The notes under the pieces were generated by a model, which had not been told where the DNA came from, searched no databases, and saw only the letters and a list, made by a program, of their open reading frames with translations. This document shows positions 12,901 to 25,600 of a stretch of DNA of 64,000 nt, piece after piece. The DNA is taken from NCBI GenBank assembly GCA_012931725.1, contig CM022952.1, positions 53,795,000 to 53,858,999 of the forward strand, in the 5' to 3' direction. This DNA is from Litsea cubeba. Lineage: Eukaryota; Streptophyta; Magnoliopsida; Laurales; Lauraceae. Made by a program: the position numbers and the translations under genes. The first letter of the stretch is position 1, and each line of letters begins with the position of its first letter.

Positions 12901-15900
12901 GAAAATTCTATTTGCACCCACCGACTTTGCTGAATATACCCACATGTTGAGCTCACCTACTGCAAAAATATAAAGTCTCCTTTTCTACCGAGCCCACCTA
13001 CCGAAGATTATAAACGTGCCATTCTTCTTCCTTCTCCTTCTTCCGTTCTTCCTCATTTCCATCAACATTGAGAGAACCTTCATGTTTGATTTAGTCCACA
13101 GATTTCATACTCAAGGACCCAAATCTATATGTTAGATATGTACTCATACATACTAAGTATAAAATATTAACATAAAGTATATAATAAATTGGAATTTGAT
13201 CCCAAGCCCAGCCCTTTGTGTTTTGGTATTGGTTCAGGTTCCAGCCCTAACTTTACATTCGGGTGTGGGATCAGCCCTCTAACCTGGACTTGAACCAGGT
13301 AACAGTCTGGTTCTTATTACCAATTTGGGTATGCATTCAGGTGTACTATGAACCTGACTCTAAACTGACCCGTTTTCATCCCCATGATGCATCAGATGAA
13401 CCTAAACTCTTAATTCACAAGTAGGGTTTTGAGTTGGTTTGCAGATCACAGTGCAGTAGTCAAGTTGGGCCGGGTTTGGATAGGGCTGGAAGGTTAAATA
13501 GTAAGAAATATGGCCTCATCCTGAACCCAATCCAACTTATCTATATATTGAGTCAAAATTGTAACCTAACTCAATATGACCTCCACCTTGAATTACTGGG
13601 TCAAGCTTGCGTTCCATTGCGCGGTTGGATAAGGATTTGCCACTCCTCCACAATTTATTCGGTCACCCACATAAGAGTAAAATGGTTCATTTTTGGACCC
13701 TGGTCACCCACAATTTGGAAAACTAGAAGGTTTGTGGGCTACTTATTCTTACAACATGTAACAGGTCCCAACTGGTTGGCAGTTTATGGTCCATTGGATC
13801 AGGTCCTGACTTAAATTCATGAGGCCCATTGAAAATTGGGTTTGTTGTGGTTAAGGTAATTGGTCAATGGGATCTAGTGACCCAAAAGGTGTCCCAACTC
13901 AGGCTTGGCCTGGTTACACTCTCAAAAACATAGTCCACGTTGACTGTGCACCTCTATCCATATATTCCACTTGGATAATGGATGCAGGCAACTCATTGAG
14001 GGGATTGATAGGAAACCTGACCTGTTTACATTCCTAGCTTAAAGGCATGGACACCTCTACTTACGTGTGAACCAAGTTGCTTGTTACTCCGTTGCAACGT
14101 AGAACTCAGTTTCTTGGGAACGGCAACTTACTTCACTAGTAAGATGAGACAGTTCTCACTTAGTTGCCCATGGTTCGAATCTTGGACATGCCATACCTTC
14201 CCTCAGCAGAGGGCTTTGTCACCTCACCCGAGGTCTTCTTCTCTCACCTGAGGGCTCCATCGCCTCACCCGAGGTCTACTACCCTCACTCGAGGAGGGGC
14301 CCCAGCTCCCTATAGCTGGGGTACCGAAAACTCAATTTCTCAGCAGCTAGGAACTATATTCTCTAGATTATCAAATTTATTGGGGATATCCAAACAACAA
14401 TTTTTAACTCTTGTGATCTTAGCTTTGATTTTTTAGGAAATTATATTTGAAAATAACCATGTGTTTAACAAGTGCTAAGGGGCACGTTGTTGAGGATAAT
14501 TATATTCTAAGGAATTCGAAGACCTTTGTTTTAATAGCGATTAAACATGAGAAAACAAAGAATAACATTCAAAAACGACAGTTAAATAATCTCATGTTTA
14601 ATAGAAAATGAATCGAGGAGACGAAAAATGAATGTCCAGGCATCATCTTAATAATTCGAAAGTTCAGATACTCTCTGCCTGACATCTGTCAAACCTGTTA
14701 CACACCCTCTCTTTCCTCTAACAATCCTCTCTAGCAACCTGTTTGATAATGAATTCGAACTTATTCAATTCTAGTATCCAATTCTATACAAACAAACAAC
14801 AATCAAGCAAATTGATTTACACGTAAATCTACATCTCTTGCATTTGGATAAGTTACAGTTAGCTCTACATTCATTTCTTTCTGCGCAATAATGAATTGTG
14901 ATAGAGGGAGGACGAATAGATATCAAACTTGATACCTCAAGCTTAACTAGAGCTAGAGCTTAGGTTGTGGATGAGGCAGTTGAGCTCGAACTTGAGGCTG
15001 GTTAAAAAAAAACTCCGCTCGTTTGCGTCCCTAGGCAGTTCACTCATGACTCATCTCCACTCATTTGCATACCTAACCAACAGAACTTTTCTTGTTGTGT
15101 GTGTTTGGTTGGAAAAAATTGTGAGAATTCTTGTTTAGTAAAGTTTTGAGAGTTCCAATTCCAAATGTGGCCTCTTAATGTAGAATTGCAAATACTCAAT
15201 TCCCTCTAGCATTTGGCACGCTGAAATGATGGAAATTTATAAGGCCAAAAGATCATTTTAATGTGGTCTCAAATTTTGAATTCTTACATCAAACGGAGTA
15301 TTTGGAAGGCTAAGGAGACAAGTTGTCACATCAAGTTATAAATTTCCAAAAAATTCATGAATACTTTGTCAGAAATGTCTCTAACCAAACAGGTACAGGC
15401 ACGCAATGCTAACAAGGATTCTGATTTCAAACTCAAAATTTATATTGGTGGATGTTAACCGCATCTAATTACCGAAAAACTTCTCCTGTGAAGCTATATG
15501 GAGCCTACTTTGGCCCACTTTTGCCCTATGCAGCCCTTTTCACTCTATGTTGTAGCACCAGATCTGTGCTCATCAAATTTTTACTTACGGTTGAATTGAA
15601 TCTAGTCTAGAGAAAATATATGGTTAAAAAGTCGCCATCAAATTTTAAGTCTCTTAAATCAAGGGCTATGATATTTTGATGAAGCTGATTTTTTTTTTGT
15701 TGACCCATCTCTATATGGTGAAAATTTTTTTCATCTACTCTCCCTCCCCACCGCAGATAGACATGTTTTAAGTGAGCCCCATGAACTATGAACCCTGTCT
15801 GCTCGTTGGAGAAAATTTTGTACAAACTTCCATAAATCGACGACTTCAGAGGTTCAGATTTTGTTTTCAAGCCATCCCCAGCTCGCACAATTGGCCAACA

Positions 15901-16631
15901 GAGATCAACGGTATGGATGAAGAAGCGATATCTTCCATAAAAGAAAAACCGTATCCGAGCACACGGTGCACATGGGAATTTTCATGCTGAAAATCGATAG
16001 ATTTGGCGGGAGCCTACCTCTGTATAAAATATGAAACCCACCCGATCATCCTAACTCCTTGATCAATGGCCTACAATTTTTGTACCCATTAAAATGAATT
16101 TATACATTCGATCCAACGGTGCAGTCTTGTATAGCCCGTCCGATCAGGTGGCCCCACTACGAGGTGCACATGAAATTCTCCATGCACACCTGGGCCTGTC
16201 AATGGGCCGGGCTGGGGCTGGGCCTGGGCGTGGGTTGTCCAATCCCATCCAGAATATTGGATCGGCCTGCCGGGGGGTTGTCCAATCCTGGCCTTAAATT
16301 GATCGGGCCCATGTCAAATTCCATCACGTACGTGCTCGAGATTTTAAGTAATTGTCCAAACCCAATTCACTGGACTTAATTTTTTTTAAAAACCTTGTAT
16401 TTTCGAACTTAGGCAGGGCAGGCAGGATACCCATTTCAACCGACTAAATTAACAGTCCGATGCACACCCCCGTGCACCCAAAAATTTCTGCCCAAATTAT
16501 ATTATAGTCCTTTCTGGTCCACCTTATCAACGGTCCGGATCAAATGCTTACAGGCCCCTCAGTACAGTTCCAGTGTCAGTTTTTCGGGTAGAAATAGGCC
16601 CGAGAAAGAAAAGAACAAGCGGCACCAAACC
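12901..16631. other. Intergenic / TE-derived sequence upstream of the Rab-GAP gene
   Basis: No supportable gene. Fragments typical of decayed plant repeats are visible, for example runs rich in gggccgggctggg near 16200-16280. A tRNA-B-box-like ggttcgaatc occurs at about 14173. A possible MITE-like pair of ends lies near 15104 and 15392 (tgtttggttgg and ctaaccaaaca). The Rab-GAP promoter must lie in the last part of this stretch, but no TATA box could be assigned with confidence. Confidence 0.4.
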
Positions 16632-19600
16632 ATGAAGAACAGCAACAGCGAAGAGGAAGAGCGCAACAAGGAAAGCAGTAGCAACGACTGGAGATTCAAC
16701 CAAACCCTCAGAAGTGTTCAAGGGTATTTTCAAAATCCCTTCTTTGAACCCTTTTCAAATTCAATGCCTAGAAATCTCACACAAGTGACCAAGAACTCTC
16801 ACGAAAATGACCCTGATCTATTTGTTTCAGCCCCCCCCAAGAAGAAAAATCGATCTGGGTCTCTTACTATTTTGCATTTAGTGAGTTAAATTTCATGGGG
16901 GATGGTTTTTCATTGCGTTGCTACATATTTTTCGGTTGTTGTGATCTGCCATGGCTAGATAATTCGATTGGATTTTGTACAGTGAAGCTAGAATGCCTTT
17001 AAATGAGTGGATTTGGCAGATCTGGAAGTCTAACGATTGATATTCAATAATTTAATTGGAAAACTCATTTGGGTTGTTGTAATTTTGCATTTTGGGTGCG
17101 GGAAAGTAGGCAGATTTGTCATTCTTACATCAATGTTTGCATTTTTTTTGTGTGTCTTTGTTCCTTTAAGGAGGTAAGTCAACCCCAGATTGATGGAATA
17201 TGGCTTAGATGAAGAAGAAGATGATGAAACAATGCTGATTTGACTTCTAGTATCTGTTGTTATTTTCACCTTATATTCTTTGGGTGTCTTATTTTGGTGA
17301 GCTGAAGTTTAAGTTCAATAGGCTTGTAGTAATCTGCATTTTCTGGTCAAGTCTGTTGTGGAGGCCTTCATGGTTATTTCAGATATGGTGTTTTGTGGTT
17401 TACTGGTTCACATGTAGAATGAAATGTTCCATTGGGTTACTATTTTGTTGCATTTGTGATGCTAGCTAGAATTATGTGTCATCTATGTTGATTTGGTGTA
17501 TATAGTGCTTGATTAATAGATAGTCCATTGACCACAGTGGATAATTAATTACTTTTTAAATGGTTTGGAGGTAAGTGCTGCATTTTCCATCCAGTTTAGT
17601 GTTGAAATATGGATCAGGTGGCTGCTTTGTGAAATGCACTTTGTCCCAGATTTTAGTACTTGAATTCAGGTTTCTGATATCTATATATAGACTGCATATA
17701 TACTTTGGCAAAGAATACCATAATCTGACATAATTTACTGAGTTAAATTATTAAATAACTAGCAATTTCTCTTTCAAATGTGCAAAACCATTCTAATGCA
17801 TGTTACCATTAGGAGCCTATTGAAAATCTTACCAAATGGTATCTGAAGGATAGACTTAAACTTGACCTTGGTGGTTGTAGCAACGGTAAATATGGGGAAA
17901 ATTTGCCCCCAAATTTATTTTTTTTCTCTAAAATTTAAAAAGCCTTTGATTCGTAAAAAGGAAAATCGATATCTATCCAAAGATGATATTTTAGAGGGAC
18001 TCAAGAATCCATGGAGTTGAGGAATCCAGGTCAACAATCCTCACATACAAATGAGTCACATAGAGAAGTGTTCAAATATTTTGTTGGTGAATAACAGTAG
18101 TGGTTTTATCATCAGCAGAAAGGGAGATTCTGTTCATCACATATTTTCTCTCTTGATCTTGGGAAATTTCTTCTTAATTTTTTTTTGTCATTGTTTTCTC
18201 CTTCTTCCCCTCCTTTTAATAAGTCTATGGTACTAGGCTGTTGTAGGTGGCATTTCCTACTTTTGTTTTGAATATTAATTTGTATATTTATGCCATGCAG
18301 GTTACTTAAAGGCCGCAGCTTTCCTGGCAAAATTTTGTTAACCCAAAAATCAGCGCCTTTGAATGAACCTGTGTCACCCATACCTTCCCCAACTATTGAA
18401 AAGAGTTACTATGAGAATGATATTGGACCAGGTGAACATATGGACAGTTCTACTGAGGTAATATTGCCAGACTTGTGTATGTTGATTACTTTTTGATGTA
18501 CCCATGCGTAAATTTCTCCAGGAATGAATTGAAGGATTTCCTTTACAAGCAAGCTATTATGTTTTTTCTTTGGTAGGGAACAGTTCAAATTACTCAAAAC
18601 ACAAAAAAGAAATCAACTGTCAGTAAGCTGACACCATTGGTTACAAACAGTGAGAATACATCTGGGGATTTCCAGAAGTCTGTATCGGGGGCTAGGTCTA
18701 CGGATTCTGCAAGGATTGCAAAGTACACAAAGGAATTGTCTGGACAAGCTGTCAGATTAGGTATGCTTTGTTCTAATCTGTCTGCTATAATTTTTTGTTA
18801 TATTTCTTGAAACTGAATTCAAATGTTCTAGTCTATGTTAACCGCACAAACTAATTCCGTTGAAGAGGCAATTCTTCATGATTCCTGAGATTCTGCCATT
18901 GCTGATTGTAAGCCACTGAGAAATAGTCCCTCGAGCAGCGGCTTTTAATTATATCTATATAATAAGGGGGGACAGTTTTTGAATTCCTGGACTCTTTCCC
19001 CACCCTTGGATTTATGTACATATTTCTGTACATAAATCCTAGGGCTGAGAAGGGATTCAAGATCTTGGTAATTTTGTAATTATTTGAAAACAAAGGGGCA
19101 ATAACTTCCATGAGATCTTGGTAATTTTGTAATTATTTGAAAACAAAGGGGCAGTAACTTCCGTGAGATCTTGGTAATTTTGTAATTATTTGAAAACAAA
19201 GGGGCAGTAACTTCTGTGAAGGTTAGTTGTTTTTAGTGCATTTGATTATTGTGTTAAGGCTGGGGATTTGTTTTTCTTTGCATTATTCTTTTTTGGAGTC
19301 TGATTACTGGGTTTTCTTTCTTTTTTTGGTGTATTTAATTTAATTGGGGGTTTTTGGTGGTTAGTATTTGATGATCTAAATGCCTAATTAACTTATTGCA
19401 TTCCTGGGTTTTCTTTGTTATTCTGATTGTTTGATTGTGGGGTCTTTCTGTTTACTTCTTTTTATTATGTTTTTAATTTGGTCATATTTGATTAAGTTGT
19501 TGCATTCCTAGATATATAAATAGATATATTCTTATTTTAATTTTAACGTAGAAGGCACGGGAAATTTCTAGTATCCTTATAAAACTGCACCATATACTCA

Positions 19601-22600
19601 TTGTTCTGCTTCTCCTCTCAACTAGTTCTCCTGCTTCTCATCCTCTCTCCTTCCCTTCCCCAACCCCCACCCCACCTGGAGAAGCTTTTTGTTCTGCGAC
19701 TTTCCCTCTATTTTATCTTTTTTTGAAGAGTTTTCTGTTGAACCTTGAAACTCCTCTTCAGGGGACATAAGCAAATCTATGGATTGGTGCTACACTCCAC
19801 AACGTAGCCAGAAACATTGGACAATTATCAGAAATGGGGTGTGAAAATTCTTGCTGATATGTTTTTGAAAGAGAGCCATCTAATTTGGAGGCACCAAAAA
19901 TTGATCATACCTTGTTAGAACAAGATCAGCTTGCTTATTTGATCATGTAAAATCTGTTTTTGAGCAATAGATCCGCTAAATCATGAAAATGAATCCAATC
20001 ACAAAATTGCTTTGAGAGTTGTAGCATTCAGGCAACCCCCCCCTCTCTTTCCCTCTTCCAAAAATCTAATCTTGTTATAATGCCCACCAATAACCCAAGG
20101 GTGCCTGCTATAACAATCTGATTTGATTTTGATTGAAGTTGTCCCTGAACCTGAGATATAGAAGGACCATAGACCGTCACAGGAATCCACTCCACATCCT
20201 TAATCCATAACCAAAACTAACACAGAGACATCTCCAATGAATTCACCATGCTTCTTGCAAAGAGTATTATTCTAGAAAAGAACAATTCCACCTGGTGCAC
20301 CCACATATAATTTTACTTGCTATTCAACCTGTGCTAAGAATGGATGGAATGCATCACCTGATCATCAGCCTCCTCTGAAATATAGGTTAGTTGGTAACTT
20401 ACCAAACCAAACCAAACCAAGCCTTTTCCCACTAGGTGGGGTCGGCTATATGGATTTGACGACGCCAATCAAATCTGTTTAGGGCCATGTCCTCCGTTAG
20501 ATCCATGTAGGCAAGATCATGTTTAATAGTTTCTTTCCAACTTCTCTTGGGTCTCCCTCTCCCTCTCCTACTCTTGGCAAACTCCATGCTTTCACACCTT
20601 TTAACAGGTGCCTCTGTTGGACGCCTTCTAACATGGCCGAACCATCTCAGTCGATTTTCTCTCATTTTATCTCCAATCGGTACTATTCCTACTATGCCCC
20701 TAATCTCCTCATTCCTAATCCTATCTCTCCTTGTGATCCCGCACATCCATCTTAGCATTCTCATCTCCGCAACTTCCATCTTCTTGACATGATTATGCTT
20801 TACTGCCCAACACTCTGATCCATATAACAACGCTGGCCGTACCGCCACCTTATAATACTTTCCTTTAACCTTGAGGGGGACTTTCCGATCACACAAGACC
20901 CCCGAAGCACTCCTCCATTTGGTCCACCCGGCTTGAATCCTGTGACTTACATCAGCATCAATCCCTCCATCGTATTGCACCATAGATCCAAGGTACCTAA
21001 AGTTTTCTTTTTCTACTATCTTTTGTGTGCCCAAACTTACTTCTATGTTACCAGGTGTCCTACTTTGACTAAACTTGCATTCCATATATTCCGTTTTGCA
21101 TCGACTTAGCTTAAACCCTTTTGTCTCTAATGTTTCCGCCACAATTCAAGTTTAGCATTCACTCCTTCTCTCGTCTCATCTACTAAAACAATGTCATCTG
21201 CAAATAGCATACACCACGGCACCTCATCCTGGATATGTCTTGTAATCTCATCCATAATTAGGGCAAACAAGTACGGGCTTAACGCTGAGCCTTGGTGTAA
21301 ACCAATCGTGATATGAAACTCCTTAGTTTCGCCGCCAGTCGTCCTTATAGATGTCACGATTCTATCATACATATCCTTTATCGCCTCAATATAAGCGACA
21401 CAAACTCTTTTCTTTTCCAGAACTTTCCAAAGAATCTCCCTAGGAACCCGGTCATAGGCCTTCTCCAAGTCAATGAACACCATATGTAAATCTCTCTTAC
21501 CTTCTCTATACTGTTCCATTAACCTCCTCAGGAGAAAGATAGCCTCCATGGTTGATCTCCCAGGCATGAAACCAAATTGATTCTCTGAAATATTTGTTGT
21601 TCTTCTTAGTCTTCTCTCAATAACTCTCTCCCATAATTTCATCGTATGGCTCATCAATTTAATCCCGCGGTAGTTCGCACAGTTCTGAATATCTCCTTTG
21701 TTCTTGTATATGGGTATAAGAATACTTTTCCTACATGCATTAGGCATCTTTTTGCTCTTTAGCACTATATTAAAAAGCTTTGTCAACCAACTAATACCAT
21801 CCTCCCCCAAGCACCTCCAAACCTCAATAGGGATACCATCTGGCCCAACCGCTTTCCCATTCTTCATTCTTTTCAATACTTCTTTAACATCTTCCCTACT
21901 GATTCTCCTATAGAACATATGATTTGCTTCTTCTCTAGAAATGGTAAGTTGCCCCAATTGTATGTCACTAACTTGGCGTCTAAAATTTCTGAATAACTAG
22001 TTTGTATGGAGCTCAATAGTGAATGTAGAGTTCATGTCAGGGGAGTCTTTTCTATGAGTATCCAAGTATTTAACTTAGGTGGTCCCAATTTTTTGAGGGA
22101 TCCAAGTTTCACAGATCTGAAACAAATACTTGAGTTTCCTTCACCAGAAAGACAATATGATCCCATTGCCTTATTGATCCTTGCTTTTAGTGTAGAGTGC
22201 AGACTGATGGTTGGAGGAGATTTTTACCGTGGTTAGGATTTTCTTTTCTTTTAGTCATTAAACCTAGCTTTCTGTTTGTATTTCATATGTATTTAGAGTT
22301 TGTGGTCATATACTCCATTTCTTCTTGTTCATCTATGTGTTGTATTTCTATGACTTGATTTTTGCTTTGCAACTTACTATCTGCATGCTTACTTTTCATA
22401 TGATAATTTCGTGCAATCTATCTAATGCATTCTTTACAGTCCCTTAGTTTCTCTCTTCTGATATGTTCTGCTTCTGTTCGTGAATGGCTTACATAGGTTA
22501 TGCAATTCTTGAAATCTATGTTGTCACTTTTGCTTGTATATGTTTTGTGGTAATACCACAAAACTGTGTGCTTCAGCTTACTGGTTTCAGTTCTTTTTTT

Positions 22601-25600
22601 CAACGGTGAAATATTTTATACTCGATTTTTTTCACATTCTAGTCACACCATCTGGGGTTTAAGATATTCAATTCAAAATAATAATACATTATCTGGTTGA
22701 TCTTGTGACGTTTTCATCTCTACTGGCTTGGATGCTGCACTCAATGGCTATAAATCATTGTTTTACTTATTATTTGCATGTCCTCAACTTCTGCTTGTAG
22801 TTTTATTTACTTTATCTTTTCTGTCCTATAGAGACGTTGCGTGAGTTAGCATGGAGTGGAGTTCCACCATATTTGCGCCCAACTGTATGGCGGCTTCTTT
22901 TGGTAGGTCTTTTTACCTTCAAGTTTTAACATTACTTTGACATGTCTTGCATGCGTTAAAGGCCGTGACTAACAATGCATTTTGTTACAATAAGTATTCA
23001 TTTCAATGTTTACATGTAGCTCTGATGTTGTATATGCAGCATGTGACTTTCTAGTTTTTACATTTGGACATTGCATACTAGATACTTTAGGAGGGGTAAC
23101 ATAGTCTACTTTTGTTGGTTTTAACATAGAGGTTTTGGGTGTTTATATGTACCATGGTCTTATCTGTGTTCTATTTCTAACATAAAATGCCTCCTAATCA
23201 AGGGAAAAGACAGGCGGTAGCATGACTCTGTAGTTGTTTCAGAATTTAGAGATGGTATTTTCTGGTACACCGAGGAGTGAGGGCTGTTTCCTAAGCTTTG
23301 TTTTACCCCTCAATCTATGAATTAGAAGTAGGACAAACAGGCAATATTATTAGAGGGAGACATATGGCATGTTGGTGGGTCCTTTGGTCCCATGAGATAC
23401 AGTGGGTTTGTGGACTGGCCATCTGGCAGAATCAGATTATTGGATATTATTAACTGTCCGATCACATATGATTGTGAGATGATCCATTTTATTACCTTTG
23501 ACTGGATAACTTGCAACATCTAATTTATCTGTTTTTTGTTAGCTCTTCCCAAAATTCAGCTTCATATAATGCAGGTCTAATTATACTATATTAAGCTGAA
23601 GGGTTTTCAATCTAATTTGGACCTTCTGTTATGATTTTGACTATATTCCCTCCTCCCTTGTTTCTTGTAACTACCTACTTCTTATCCCATACAACACTTA
23701 TTTCATCTCATATAACTACCCATGTAATCACCCATCTCATTTAACTACCCATGTCTCTTGTAACTTTCCCATTTTTCTTTTTTCATTTCTGCAAAAGTGT
23801 CTTTCTGCTCACATCTCTTGCTCCCATTTTTACATATTTTTTCGTTTTTTACTTCACTTTTCCTATGTCTCTTGTAACTTTCCCATTTTTCTTTTTTCGT
23901 TTCTGCGAAAGTGTCTTTCTGCTCACTTCTCTTGTTCCCATTGTTACATATTTTTTCATTTTTTACTTCACTTTTCCTATGTGCTTTCTACTCTACCTCT
24001 CTCAATTGCGAAAATAGGTACAGTCATATATATATATATATCTATTTTTTTGTTTTAAAATTTTTTACTGTTGTGCAATGTATTTGGGCTGCCACTCAAG
24101 TCAATAATTATTTTTCAATTGCATAAATATTTGGTTTGAATTGTATGGACGGACTCGTGCCCAGCACGGGTTCTTGTGCTAGTTGTTATATTATAGACTC
24201 TCCCTTTAATTTCAGACGCACTCAATTATTACATGATATCCAACTAGCTTGTCATATTTAATAAGAAATAACAGTTTCTACAAATAGTGTCGACATGTGT
24301 TTGTGATGCATGTCTAACAAACTGATGTTGCAAAAAGTGGTGTTGGAGGATTAAAGGTGCCCGTAGCAAATTTAGCGTGATCTACCAGAAAATGCAGAAA
24401 TGGTGTGGGTGCAAAATGTTATGAGCTTGAAAGGGAGCCAGTGATTTCAACAAAATTACTATTGTGATTCTAGAGAGGGGAGAAGAAAGTGAATAATTTT
24501 TGAAGAATTTTCTTTTCTTTTTTATCTCACTTTGTTGATTTTTTTTTTCATGTTAATTGGAAAGAGAATGAGAAGGCGATCAAACTAGCAAAAATAAGAT
24601 GTTAAAGTTTTGCTCTACATTGCAGTGAGGTCATTTGCCTTGTGTAGAAGGCAACCGTTTCTTTGGATTTGATCTTCATTTCTTCTTTTCCTTCAATAAA
24701 ACTTATTTTTTTACTGCAATAATAATAAAAAAAAGAGAGAAATTATCTTCCCACAAAATGAAATTTATATAAAATTTTCATGGTGGTTGAAAATTTATAT
24801 AACTTGTTAGAAAGAATTTACATAAACTGGAATATAGTTTGTTATCCTTTATGTGTAACTTCTTGATGTTTGTTTTTGTAGGTTTTTGTTCTTTTATGTT
24901 TATCTTCTGGGGTTTGTTTAGGTTACCATATATTGTAAGCGGTTTTAGAATTTTTTTTTAAACTGATTCTTAAAATGCTTTATATATTTAACTGGTTGAA
25001 ATTTGGGGTGCATGCATCTAAAAGTGCCTTCAGAATTCAGATGCAAAATTGTAGATCTGTTGACCTCTAGGTCTTCTCTTGTTGTAGTCTTGGTATCACC
25101 ATAGTTTTAGCTTAGCATTGTTTTATATGCTTTGTGATGATTTAAATGGACTAGAGAAGCTTCCTTTGTTCTTTGTTTCAATTTTACTCATAAGTTCATT
25201 TAACATTGAACATTCTTTTGCTACCTTGAATTTTAAACATGAGCTGACGACAGGGGTATGCACCACCTAATTCAGATAGAAGGGAGGGTGTTCTGAAGAG
25301 AAAGCGAATTGAATACGTCGACTGTGTTTCTCAATATTATGATATTCCTGATACTGATCGTTCAGATGATGAAATCAACATGCTTCGACAGGTGACTTAC
25401 AGGGATGATTGTCTGTCGATCTTCTGATCTGATATATTGATGGTGTTTTCTAACATGTGCCATGTGCTGTACTTCATTTTCAAATTTGTTACTTAGATTG
25501 CTGTCGACTGTCCAAGGACTGTACCTGATGTAACTTTCTTTCAGCAAGTGGAAGTTCAGAAGTCTTTGGAACGCATCCTTTATACATGGTTCGGTTTCTT

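Noticed and set aside
15104..15392. Possible MITE with ends tgtttggttgg / ctaaccaaaca
   Set aside because: The inverted match is short and imperfect beyond about 10 bases, and no target duplication was found.
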